DNA from: JBLMZI01 sp050258755
GTDB lineage: Bacteria; Bacillota; Syntrophomonadia; Syntrophomonadales; DTU052
DNA length: 64,000 bases
Direction of reading: 5' to 3'
Assembly (NCBI GenBank): GCA_050258755.1
Contig: JBLMZI010000010.1
Location: 1 to 64,000 of the forward strand
Each line of letters begins with the position of its first letter. Within the stretch, counting starts at the first letter, position 1. The notes under the pieces were generated by a model. The model was not told the DNA's origin and made no database searches. It was given only the letters and a program-made list of their open reading frames with translations. This document shows positions 8,601 through 16,244 of this stretch, in pieces. Position numbers and translations under genes: made by a program.

Positions 8601-9718
8601 ATAAGGTCGATGGGAGAACCGACGCCGGTAAGCCTGATCGAGCCCTTAATGATTCCGCCATCCATAAACAATCGCATGGCCCCCCGGCCTGATGCGAGGT
8701 CCCAATCGGAATAAATTTCACCCGAGCCTGCGGTATCCCGCCAAACCCAGGCGGAAACCGTCCGGAATTCGGTCCCCATCCAGGGCTTGGGCTCGAGCCG
8801 CAAGCTGGTAGCGCCGTCAAACTGCATCGATTTCGTGCTGTAGCCAACCCTTGGACAGGGGGCTGAGCTCGGGGTGAACGGAGTGCCGTCAAGAAAGGTC
8901 GCCGTGTTGTTGAAGCCGGAAAAGTCGTCAATATTGCTTTCAAACCGCCACCAGCCGACCTGACCGCCGCTGAACGCCAGCTCGTTAAAAGTCAGAGCAT
9001 TTACGCTGGTGACCGTTTGCAGTGGGGGATTCCCCATAAAGGAAACCACGCCGTTATTGTGTACAAAACCCTGGCCGGCGGTATTGTTGTCATTGTTGAA
9101 GGTCGTTCCGCCAACCGCCAGGTGAGCGCCGGTCGTGGGATTCAAGGTTCCGAGAGCGCCAATCTGGACATTCCCAACGAAGGTCTCACCGGCTGGGGAA
9201 AAACTGCCGGAAGATATGTTCAAGTTTCCTTTGATGCCGATTCCATCAGCGCAGGTCACCGTAGCGCCGTTTTGCACGGTAATATTGTGGTATCCCACGA
9301 AGGGTCCGCTAATGCTATGCGCGCTGCCGTCAAAAATGAGCGTGCTGTTAACAAAATTCGTCTGACAGGTGGTCGGATTGACCGTGATATTTAGCGCTCC
9401 GCTGGTGGTGATCAAATAAACTTCCGCCCATAGTCTGCCTTGTTGAAGGTTCAGTGCGGGCCGTGGGGCGGAATATTGGAATGTGACGTCACCGTCAAGG
9501 CAGACATGGACCCCCGGATTATTCAGGGTAAATCCCTCATAGGTACCCGTCTTCAAGTAGACCCAGTCTCCCGCCGTTCGGCTGCTCAACGCGTCATCGA
9601 TGATCGAGCCGACGCCTGGATAAAGATTAATATCGGCCGCTTGTGCCGGACTTGCCAGGGAGAGAAAATATAAAACGGCCGCGAAGACGGCAATCATAAG
9701 ACAGCGCAAATACTTCAT
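5618..9718 (-). CDS. Large secreted repeat protein with two LamG domains
   Basis: 1366 aa with a signal peptide cut after AQA (about residue 27). Two concanavalin-like LamG jelly-roll domains lie at about 250-455 and 685-865; each ends in the typical RLDDVRIY strand. Between and after them are many short repeats of the type G-N-L-x-I-x-x-G-(S/T), rich in Thr, Ser, Gly and Asn, typical of beta-solenoid surface proteins. The last 65 residues contain RCC1-like patterns (AGNAHTLV..GGLIRTYG.N) that stop abruptly at QWGKIM. No sortase motif, SLH domain or membrane anchor is seen, so retention at the surface would need another mechanism. AAGGAG precedes the ATG. Likely an adhesin or glycan-binding protein. 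Confidence 0.7.
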   Translation of the reverse strand: MKYLRCLMIAVFAAVLYFLSLASPAQAADINLYPGVGSIIDDALSSRTAGDWVYLKTGTYEGFTLNNPGVHVCLDGDVTFQYSAPRPALNLQQGRLWAEVYLITTSGALNITVNPTTCQTNFVNSTLIFDGSAHSISGPFVGYHNITVQNGATVTCADGIGIKGNLNISSGSFSPAGETFVGNVQIGALGTLNPTTGAHLAVGGTTFNNDNNTAGQGFVHNNGVVSFMGNPPLQTVTSVNALTFNELAFSGGQVGWWRFESNIDDFSGFNNTATFLDGTPFTPSSAPCPRVGYSTKSMQFDGATSLRLEPKPWMGTEFRTVSAWVWRDTAGSGEIYSDWDLASGRGAMRLFMDGGIIKGSIRLTGVGSPIDLIGPTLPENTWTHVALSFSGTGSDLFVNGVSVASDATAGELERTGLIKVIGAVQNGGARTYFLQSRLDDVRIYMRGLNNTEILTIMHARPAASGAITKMNASITVNGNLTITEGASLNTSDFSTNVTCKGAFRAGGLYTPGTTSAVIMAPTAAPSAIYGPAKFAGLTIDGPNTVQSMEPIQASTLTINSGTFTPANGSVFGTVNLVGGTLGQAADSLITVMSNWAKGAGSYTPDTGAKVNFRSENTWSITAGGSNAFNNLWVNAGPIGYWPIFGDNIDQSGNGLPTSLPAAPTFDTTDIAPGNYQYPDAAARTGCMVLNGSTNAMVNSNALLDELTGITVSAWIKPNNLGSDQAIITKHNGTAGWSMSLTAAGELRFNINNEIKVTAGSGIRNDEWRHVLFTVTPVSPYYLKIYLDGQLFQTEALSTGLATNVNALYMGYCPSPAATGLMGRLDDVRIYDRELSAEEVKLAMLTHPLKGGGGITLNGDITVSEDLAIRPGGSLTAGTGTLFVVGSMYNQGTFAPGSGTVEFAGANPQYLKGASSTPFNILNVDKSAGALILGSPVTVGSTLNLMNGTLDNNTNTVTMAANSTLKRTGGSIALAPSATTMNLEYGSSLTTGPELIPGLTELQNLTISSGTVVLASNATVNGTLNVGTGSTLNIGSTVLTWAGSSAAVTGTITSNADGEMRYSSASASQPVLAGTYGKLTFNSQIKSISPAGPIVIQGAFTAPTAGQTVAAGTTFRFTGSGVTIPNTVSYCNLEIAGTGTKSLAGGTTLDGNLKIENGAILASNNWPLVVAGNWTNLAGTSGFAAGNAVVTLNGVNQTIEGDTTFYNLSKNSSTAAVLTFTAGSTQTILNGLTLQGIAGFPLLLRSSTAGGAWNINATGVTGLTLNYLDIQDSSNTGTAFNVVFNNCVDSWRNKGWFFVPPNIMAAGNAHTLVVMPGGLIRTYGATNNAQIPAPGSTSGTTAFVGAGGDTSMAITTGKALIQWGKIM

Positions 9719-9876
9719 ACGCAGCTCCTTTAGAGATGTTTTTTTCCATTAATTCGACCCTGGAAAAGGAAATTCCTTCGACAAAGTGTGCAAATCTTTC
9801 GGCATTCGCCCGAAATCTGTCAAGAAAAGCTGCTATTTGGCCGAAAGGAACCGTTTGAAAGAAAGCCTGAAAACAA

Positions 9877-9898
9877 GAAAATCCCGGCGAAACCGGGA
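9877..9898 (-). terminator. Rho-independent terminator of the NhaC gene
   Basis: Stem TCCCGG/CCGGGA around a 5-nt loop at 9882-9898, followed on the minus strand by TTTTCTTGTTTTC. Confidence 0.7.
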
Positions 9899-9935
9899 CT
9901 TTCGGTGAGCGCGGCTGCGGAATTTGATCGACTGC

Positions 9936-11324
9936 TCAGACGGGCATCAGATGCCGGAAAAGGCTGGATCTCGAGGGCGCGCTGGCTCCATTGGACCAGG
10001 CTTCGGATTTTTGACGCGCCGCCAGACCGGCAAAATAGAGCAATGGCAGCAGATACAGATAGAACGCATAAGGAATGAAGCTGTAAGTGCTGACCCCGAG
10101 CGCGGTGGCCGGAGCCAGGGCCGCGATATTCCAGGGAATCAAAGCCGAGAGCAGCACACCCGAATTCTCAAGATCCAGGGCCAGATTGGACGGGTTTTGA
10201 TAACTGTCCTGCATCATGGTATGGGTCATCACCGTGGCGGTGGATTGGGACCCGCCGATTGCCGCCGCCAGCAGGCTGACCAGAGTCATGACGCCAAACT
10301 GCCGGGACCGGCCGTCTGATGCCGATTGAAGCGCATTCTTAAACCGGTCGAAAAACCGGGTGCCCTCGAGCAGCCCGGCCAGGGCGCAGGAAACCAGCAC
10401 GGCAAATGCCGTATTCGTCATCGAAAACAGGCCGCCGCCATGGATCATCAGCCGGGCCGCTCCGCCATTATCCCCGTTAAAGCCCCATATCAGGGCTTGC
10501 AGTAGTTCGTGAACACCGGCGTGCTGAACGAGTATTGCGATACCGGCCGCGGCCACGATACTGATCACCAGGGTTTTTTCCAGACGAACCCGGATGAGTG
10601 ACAGGGCCAATAGCAGAAGTGCCGGGAACAGTGCGGTCGGTCCCAGTACGAAAGTGCGGCCCAGTTCAGCCGCGATCCCGGCATCCACCCGATGCAGCGG
10701 ATAAATCGCCGACAAGCCCGCATAGATAACCGCGGATAAGGCAAACGGGGTCAAAGAAGACCGCAGCATCCGCTGCAGATTCGAAAGCTGAGACGTTCTG
10801 GACAGGGAAGCGACCAGGGCCGCGCTGGACGAAACCGGGGAGCACCGGTCACCGACATAAGCCCCGGCAATAATCGCGCCAGCCGTCATATGTACGTCCA
10901 TGCCGCCCAAACGGGCAATCATCATCAATGGAATCCCGATCATACTCACAGTGCCGAACGAGGTGCCGATCATTGCCGAAACCACCGAACAAATCAAAAA
11001 AGCGCAGAGCAAAAAAGCCCCGGGTGAAATGGCATTGAGGCTGAATTTGACAAGGGTCGGAATCGTACCCGCCGCCATCCAGATGCCGATCAAAGGACCG
11101 ATCAGGGCAAAGACGCGGATCACGCCGAACGACTGCCGCGAACCCCGGTAAGACCAACGCAGTATGTCCAGGGGTCGATGACCCTGATTCAGCGCGATAG
11201 CGGCAAAAATAGCCCATCCGAGCAGCAGAATGATTGCAAGATTGGTTTTGGTGAGAATACCGGTGATCAGGACGATCAGGGTCAAACCGGCCCCCAGCAG
11301 CATAGCCACGATCAACACCTCCAT
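9936..11324 (-). CDS. NhaC-family Na+/H+ antiporter
   Basis: 462 aa, about eleven hydrophobic helices. The NhaC family core is visible: GTSFGTVSMIGIPLMMIA followed by GAIIAGAYVGDRCSPVSSSA. This family exchanges Na+ for protons, or organic acids for both (MleN). It is divergent from a LysR regulator, a common arrangement for substrate-controlled exchangers, so an organic-acid/Na+ antiport role is possible. ATG 11324 has only a weak GGGAT; GTG six codons in has GGAGGTG at good spacing. The gene stands alone and ends at a hairpin. Confidence 0.8.
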   Translation of the reverse strand: MEVLIVAMLLGAGLTLIVLITGILTKTNLAIILLLGWAIFAAIALNQGHRPLDILRWSYRGSRQSFGVIRVFALIGPLIGIWMAAGTIPTLVKFSLNAISPGAFLLCAFLICSVVSAMIGTSFGTVSMIGIPLMMIARLGGMDVHMTAGAIIAGAYVGDRCSPVSSSAALVASLSRTSQLSNLQRMLRSSLTPFALSAVIYAGLSAIYPLHRVDAGIAAELGRTFVLGPTALFPALLLLALSLIRVRLEKTLVISIVAAAGIAILVQHAGVHELLQALIWGFNGDNGGAARLMIHGGGLFSMTNTAFAVLVSCALAGLLEGTRFFDRFKNALQSASDGRSRQFGVMTLVSLLAAAIGGSQSTATVMTHTMMQDSYQNPSNLALDLENSGVLLSALIPWNIAALAPATALGVSTYSFIPYAFYLYLLPLLYFAGLAARQKSEAWSNGASAPSRSSLFRHLMPV

Positions 11325-11506
11325 GATATCCCGCGCCGGCGGCAGCGGGAAGTATCGGTACCGAATCGGCTTTAATACCGCAATCCCATCCGGAACAGCG
11401 GCAAAGCGGCCGAATACCGTTTTCGCAAAACGTGTTGACGATCGTCTGTTGTTTTATTGTACGCCCCTTTAATCTATAATAAAAATATCTAAATCCAATA
11501 GCACAC

Positions 11507-11522
11507 ATACCGAAAATGGTAT
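11507..11522 (+). promoter_or_regulatory. Candidate LysR-type operator
   Basis: Perfect-arm dyad ATACC-N6-GGTAT, containing the ATAC-N8-GTAT form of an LTTR box, 21 bases upstream of the regulator start and in the spacer shared with nhaC. Autorepression and nhaC control are inferred. Confidence 0.5.
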
Positions 11523-11543
11523 ATAAGCAAGGGGGCCAGCTTC

Positions 11544-12431
11544 GTGGATATCAAGCAGCTTTCGTATTTTTTAGGCATTGTCGAGGAGGGGAGCATTACC
11601 CGCGCCGCTGAAAAACTGCATATTGCCCAGCCGCACCTGAGCCTGCAGCTCAAACTGCTGGAAGAGGAGCTCGGAGTCAGGCTGATTGAGCGGAACACCC
11701 GGCGGATTCAGGTGACCGACGCGGGCTGGGTGCTGCACCGCAGAGCCCATCAGATCGTGGATTTATTGGATACCGCGGCCAGGGAACTGAGTGACTTTCG
11801 AGAAGGGCTGCACGGAACCCTGTCGATTGCGACCATTGCCACCGCGGGAGCGGCGATGCTTCAGGAACGGATCCGCGTTTTTCACACCCGTTACCCGGGT
11901 ATCCGGTTTGAGATCCGGAAAGCTGGAACTCCGCAGATTTATGAGATGTTAAAGAGTGGGCAGGCGGAAATCGGGATTGTCCGTACGCCGTTTCGCTCAG
12001 AGGACGTCCAAATGTTGGCCATGCCCGACGAGCCGATGGTGGCGGCCTACGGCGGGGACGACTATTGGCCGGGGAAAACCGGCCCGATGGAACTGGCTGA
12101 ATTGGCCGAGGTTCCGCTGCTGGTCGAGCGGCGCTATGAGGCCATGATCTCGGAAGCGGCCAACCAGGCCGGGTTCGAACCCAACATCATCTGTTCGACC
12201 GAGGAAGACCGCTTGCTGCTGCTGTGGGCCGAAAGCCGCATGGGAGTCGCCGTGCTGCCGCGCACCTGGCTCGAAATGATCCCGAACCTGGGGCTTTTCA
12301 CCCGCGAGCTGAACGCGCTGGCTCTGAACACCAGTACCGCGGTGATCTGGATGAAAAACCGGTATCTGTCCAGCGCCGCGCGCCATTTTATCGAAACTTT
12401 CGAAAAGCAGGACGAAAATGCCGGCCAATAA
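11544..12431 (+). CDS. LysR-family transcriptional regulator
   Basis: 295 aa. The N-terminal winged HTH is classical (QLSYFLGIVEEGSITRAAEK, then QPHLSLQLKLLEEELG, about residues 4-60), and is followed by a linker helix and a two-lobe periplasmic-binding-like effector domain starting near GTLSIATIA (about 92-290). GTG 11544 follows GGGGG. It is divergent from the NhaC antiporter with a dyad just upstream of its start. It therefore probably regulates that gene in response to a transported anion. Effector unknown. Confidence 0.85.
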   Translation: MDIKQLSYFLGIVEEGSITRAAEKLHIAQPHLSLQLKLLEEELGVRLIERNTRRIQVTDAGWVLHRRAHQIVDLLDTAARELSDFREGLHGTLSIATIATAGAAMLQERIRVFHTRYPGIRFEIRKAGTPQIYEMLKSGQAEIGIVRTPFRSEDVQMLAMPDEPMVAAYGGDDYWPGKTGPMELAELAEVPLLVERRYEAMISEAANQAGFEPNIICSTEEDRLLLLWAESRMGVAVLPRTWLEMIPNLGLFTRELNALALNTSTAVIWMKNRYLSSAARHFIETFEKQDENAGQ

Positions 12432-12521
12432 ACTGGACGGTAATCGACAGATTCATTTCAGTGCATGCTGTGACCCATTCAGACTGTTCCGCATAGGATA
12501 GGGCAAACAATCTGAAACGGG

Positions 12522-13448
12522 GTGCCGCAGTTGCTGTCTGCGTCCGAGTTTGTGCGTCATTCGCTGGATTTGAACCTGTTCTTCCTGCGGATTATGAAAG
12601 AGCACGCTTATTTTATGGAAGCCAATTTTGTGCCCAAGAATGCCGATTTGGCGAAAGAGGCCGATGGGTATAAAAACCTGTTTGACGGCTATCTGAAGGA
12701 AGCTGTGCGGTTGGCCAACGGCAATATCAGCGCCGGGGTGATTGATTCCATGGAAGCGGTCACCGATCTGACGGCTCGGGCCGAGGAAAAATCCATGGAG
12801 CTGTCGGGGATTCCGATTGACATCGAGCTGACCCGGAGTGAGCGACGCTTGCGTCCGGGGCAGGGAAATCCGGCCCTTGAGAACGAAGTGTATGACCTGA
12901 ACGAGAAAATCATCGAAGCGACCTGTGATCTGATCGATTTTAAAACCCATGTGCTGAATGAGCAGCTTGCCGGGGAACTGTATATCCATTTGTTTTCCGA
13001 TCTCCTTGAGCATATTCGCTCAGAGGCGCGGCATTATGTGCAGCATCTGCAGCGGCTGCAGCGCCGGGTATCCTATGATCCAGACAAGGAATTAATAGAG
13101 TCCAAGGTATTTTGGGATCACATCATGGGGGACCACGCGGAATTTATCGAGCATCTGCTGGACCCGACCGAAAAGGCCTTGATCAAGAAAGCCGACGAGT
13201 TCAGCGAACTGTTTGACGGACTGGAACGGCGGGCGGTCCGGGCGGAACAAAACGGCGCTAATGGGCGGGGCCTGCGGGAACTGGTGCGGGATGAAATCCG
13301 AGCGACGCGTCAAATCCGGGAGTTCAAACGCCAGGGAGAAATCGGCGTGCTTTCACTGGAAATCCGGTCTTTGATCGACCCGCTGCTGGCAGACCATGTT
13401 TTCCGGGAAGCGTCGCACTTCCTGCGCATCCTTGAGATGGAGTCATAA
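12522..13448 (+). CDS. DUF2935 family protein (paired ferritin-like helical bundles)
   Basis: 308 aa, almost wholly helical. It has the DUF2935 pattern of two four-helix bundles: FFLRIMKEHAYFM near the start, HLFSDLLEHIRSEARHYVQHL in the middle, FWDHIMGDHAEFIEHLLDP at about 195-215 and DHVFREASHFLRIL at the end. The repeated Glu and His suggest metal sites, and family structures bind metal ions; the reaction is unknown. Cytoplasmic. The start is GTG 12522 or TTG 12531. It is downstream of the LysR gene by 90 bases and ends at a bidirectional hairpin. Confidence 0.8.
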   Translation: MPQLLSASEFVRHSLDLNLFFLRIMKEHAYFMEANFVPKNADLAKEADGYKNLFDGYLKEAVRLANGNISAGVIDSMEAVTDLTARAEEKSMELSGIPIDIELTRSERRLRPGQGNPALENEVYDLNEKIIEATCDLIDFKTHVLNEQLAGELYIHLFSDLLEHIRSEARHYVQHLQRLQRRVSYDPDKELIESKVFWDHIMGDHAEFIEHLLDPTEKALIKKADEFSELFDGLERRAVRAEQNGANGRGLRELVRDEIRATRQIREFKRQGEIGVLSLEIRSLIDPLLADHVFREASHFLRILEMES

Positions 13449-13482
13449 GATCGGTTTTCTTTTCAGGAATGGCAAATAAAAG

Positions 13483-13508
13483 ACGCAAGCGTGAGGCTTG
13501 CGTTTTTG
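13483..13508. terminator. Bidirectional terminator
   Basis: Stem ACGCAAGC/GCTTGCGT with loop GTGAG followed by TTTTT on the plus strand; on the minus strand it is followed by CTTTTATTT. It separates convergent DUF2935 and PiT genes. Confidence 0.75.
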
Positions 13509-13538
13509 CTGTTGGTTAACGCTGCAGTTGAAGATATG

Positions 13539-14564
13539 TTACCCCATAACCAAGTGCACCAGCTGGAACATTACGGCTCCGACCAGCGCGGAGGCCGGGA
13601 TGGTGATTGCCCAGGCCATTACGATCTGCCGGGCGGTATCCCAACGGACGCCGCGAAACCGTTTCGCCATACCGACGCCCATGATTGAGGAAGCGACCAC
13701 ATGGGTGGTGCTGACCGGCAGCCCGAGACTGGTTGCGGCAAAAATGACCGATGCCGAAGTAAAATCCGCGGCGAACCCGTTGATTGGCTCCAGCCGAAAA
13801 ATCTTCGCTCCCATGGTACGGATAATTCGCCACCCGCCCAACATAGTACCGCCTGCCATCGCTGCGGCGCATGCCATAATGACCCAGGTCGGAATGGCAA
13901 ACTCGCCGAGTTGAGCGGCCGTGGCCCCCCCGCTGACCAGGATCGCCAGGGTAATGATCCCCATCGATTTCTGGGCGTCATTCGATCCATGTGCCCAGGA
14001 CATGCTGATGGCGGTCAATACCTGCATCATGAGAAACCGCTTGTTGAGCTGATGTGGATCCGATTCCCGGAAAATCCAGAACAAAATGAGCATGACCAGT
14101 GAGCCAAACAGGAGTCCCGCAATCGGGGAGGTAACCAGTGCGATCAGTATTTTAACGAATCCACCCCACTCGATGCTGGAAAAGCCCAGTGCGGAAACGG
14201 AAGCGCCGGTGAGGCCGCCGATCAGGGCATGGGACGAACTGCTCGGAATGCCGAAATACCAGGTGATCAGATTCCAGGTGATTGCGCCGAGTAATGCGGC
14301 AATCAGAATGGTTCCGGCATGAGCCCCGGCCAGGTTTTCGGGCGGAACAATCCCTTTGCCGATGGTTTTAGCGACTGCGGTACCGGTAAGGGCGCCGACA
14401 AAGTTGAAAACAGTAGCCAACAGAATTGCGTTTCGCGGAGACAGGGCCCGGGTCGAAACCGAAGTGGCTATGACATTGGCGGTGTCGTGAAATCCATTGA
14501 CAAAATCAAAGGCCAGAGCGATTACGACAATCAAAATAAGGACAACGCTGATATCACCAAACAT
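13539..14564 (-). CDS. pit: PiT-family inorganic phosphate transporter
   Basis: 341 aa, about ten transmembrane helices with both PiT signatures: GFHDTANVIATSVSTRA near residue 24 and AHGSNDAQKSMGI near residue 196. It imports phosphate with protons or sodium. The ATG overlaps the end of the upstream truncated copy by 11 bases, and its AAAGGAG lies inside that reading frame, so translation is probably coupled. It is the last gene of the DUF47-PiT unit. This is the intact copy of a tandem pair. Confidence 0.9.
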   Translation of the reverse strand: MFGDISVVLILIVVIALAFDFVNGFHDTANVIATSVSTRALSPRNAILLATVFNFVGALTGTAVAKTIGKGIVPPENLAGAHAGTILIAALLGAITWNLITWYFGIPSSSSHALIGGLTGASVSALGFSSIEWGGFVKILIALVTSPIAGLLFGSLVMLILFWIFRESDPHQLNKRFLMMQVLTAISMSWAHGSNDAQKSMGIITLAILVSGGATAAQLGEFAIPTWVIMACAAAMAGGTMLGGWRIIRTMGAKIFRLEPINGFAADFTSASVIFAATSLGLPVSTTHVVASSIMGVGMAKRFRGVRWDTARQIVMAWAITIPASALVGAVMFQLVHLVMG

Positions 14565-15231
14565 GATATATCTCCTTTACGATGTCCCCAACAACTTGGC
14601 TATGTATAATTGCCAGGGTAATGATTCCCATCGATTTCTGGGCGTCATTAGAGCCATGTGCCCAGGCCATTCCCGCGGCGGTGAGAACTTGCATGGTTAA
14701 GAATCCCTTGTTGACCTGATGCGGATCGGATTCCCGGAAGATCCAGAACAACAGAATCATGACCATTGCACCGAAAATAAGGCCAAGAATTGGGGACGTG
14801 ATCAATGAGGTCAGGATTTTCAGAAATCCGTTCCAATGAATGCTCGAAAAGCCCAGAGCGGATATCGACGCGCCAGTAAGGCCGCCGATCAGGGCATGGG
14901 ACGAACTGCTGGGAATCCCGAAATACCAGGTAATCAGGTTCCAGGTAATCGCGCCCAGCAGCGCGGCAATGAGTATGGAATGCGCAAACGGCCCGGCCAG
15001 GTTTTCGGGCGGGATGATTCCTTTACCGATGGTTTTGGCCAGGGCCGTGCCAGAAAAGGCGCCAATAAAGTTAAAGACCGTCGCTACAATGATCGCAGTT
15101 TGCGGGGTCAGTGCCCGGGTCGAGACGGAGGTTGCAATGACATTGGCGGTATCGTTGAATCCGTTTACAAAGTCGAAAGCCAGAGCAATGATGACGATCA
15201 GAACAAGGGCCAAGCTAATATCACTATACAT
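14554..15231 (-). pseudogene. Truncated PiT transporter fused in frame to a DUF47 C-terminal remnant
   Basis: 225 aa instead of about 335. Residues 1-209 are a close paralogue of the downstream PiT, with GFNDTANVIATSVSTRA and GSNDAQKSMGIITLAI. After LAI the sequence leaves PiT and reads IHSQVVGDIVKEIYHVW. That tail matches the end of the neighbouring DUF47 protein (EDVGDILKGIAVKYV) in the same frame. The simplest history is an ancestral DUF47-PiT-DUF47-PiT duplication with an internal deletion from the end of the first PiT to the end of the second DUF47. The last third of the transporter is lost, so function is doubtful. Its main remaining role may be to carry the ribosome binding site of the next gene. 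Confidence 0.75.
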
Positions 15232-15862
15232 ATTTTACTGCGATCCCTTTAAGGATGTCCCCGACATCCTCACAATAATCCAGGATCTTTTCGAGACGCT
15301 CGAAAATCTCTTTCCATTTAATGACGTCGATAATGTTGGCTGCGCTGCCGGAGTCCAGCAGCAAAGCAACCCCCGTACGGTACATCGCATCGCCTTCAAG
15401 CTCGAAAGCGCTGATTTTGGCACACGAATCGACCACGTCTTCGTATTTGCTGGAGAGGTTCTCCAGGTTCTCAACCGATTTACGGATTTCCTTGGTGGTA
15501 TTGACCAGGATTTCTACCAGGCCGATAATGTTCGGGTTGAGGGTCTTCCCAACCTTGTACAGAATCATCATCTGCATAATGCCGTAAATTGAATCCTGAA
15601 TCCCGTGAAGCTTGCTGGCGAGACTGTAAATATCTTCCCGTTCGAAGGGTGTGATGAAGGATTTACCGAGTTTGTTGAGGACTTTTCGGTAGATGTGGTC
15701 CGCTCTTTCGCCGATTTCCTGGAGCTTTCGCAGGTACGGTTCCCCGTCCCCATTGTTTTCGATAAAGTCCTCCAGGGTCAGCGCGCCGTCGCAAATGATT
15801 TGGGCGCTCTCATTAAGAAACTTGAAGAATTTGTCGTTCTTCGGCTTTAGGCTCGGAGCCAT
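15224..15862 (-). CDS. DUF47 (PhoU-like) phosphate transport accessory protein
   Basis: 212 aa, helical, of the PhoU-like DUF47 family that accompanies PiT transporters and modulates their activity. The repeated acidic E-x-x-x-D patterns (IGERADHIY, ELEGDAMYR) form the metal-binding sites in the family. I chose ATG 15862 because AGGAGG lies ten bases upstream and the longer start at 15907 falls within the probable -10 box. Its stop overlaps the ATG of the following PiT copy by 8 bases. A Pho-box-like array precedes the operon. Confidence 0.85.
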   Translation of the reverse strand: MAPSLKPKNDKFFKFLNESAQIICDGALTLEDFIENNGDGEPYLRKLQEIGERADHIYRKVLNKLGKSFITPFEREDIYSLASKLHGIQDSIYGIMQMMILYKVGKTLNPNIIGLVEILVNTTKEIRKSVENLENLSSKYEDVVDSCAKISAFELEGDAMYRTGVALLLDSGSAANIIDVIKWKEIFERLEKILDYCEDVGDILKGIAVKYV

Positions 15863-15906
15863 ATCCTGGAAACCTCCTTGTGGATTGTATACAACATTCC
15901 GAAACA

Positions 15907-15912
15907 ATTATA
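15907..15912 (-). promoter_or_regulatory. -10 element of the DUF47-PiT operon
   Basis: TATAAT on the minus strand with no good -35, as expected for an activator-dependent promoter. Transcription would start near 15900, giving a leader of about 37 nt. Confidence 0.5.
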
Positions 15913-15945
15913 ACACGAATAGAAATTTGTCTGTCCCGGCTCGAA

Positions 15946-15971
15946 TGTTAAAACCACGTTAAGGTTGTGAA
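15946..15971 (-). promoter_or_regulatory. Candidate PhoP/PhoB box
   Basis: On the minus strand TTCACA, TTAACG and TTAACA occur as direct repeats starting 9 and 11 bases apart, resembling the TT(A/C/T)ACA repeats bound by PhoP. They lie about 45-70 bases upstream of the inferred start of the phosphate transport operon. Confidence 0.5.
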
Positions 15972-16012
15972 AAGAAAGCGTAAAGCGCCGAAATAATGGG
16001 AAAGCTGCTGAT

Positions 16013-16041
16013 TTGACAAATGACATGATATGATATATGTA
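16013..16041 (+). promoter_or_regulatory. Sigma-70-type promoter
   Basis: TTGACA, 17-base spacer, TATGTA; about 200 bases upstream of the enoyl-CoA hydratase start. Confidence 0.5.
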
Positions 16042-16244
16042 CCATAAACTGGAAAGGTTAACATCGATTATCTTTCGGCAGGGATCGCTTGCCGGAGTTA
16101 TTTAAGACGGCACGTGGATTCCGGACCCACGTATGGAATTGATTGTCCATAAAAAAAGGGAAATGGAATGAGCGCACGGAATTCTTCGGGGAATGTGAAA
16201 AGAGCGTGAATCCAATTTGGATGGAAAAGGAGTGTCGTGCAAGC

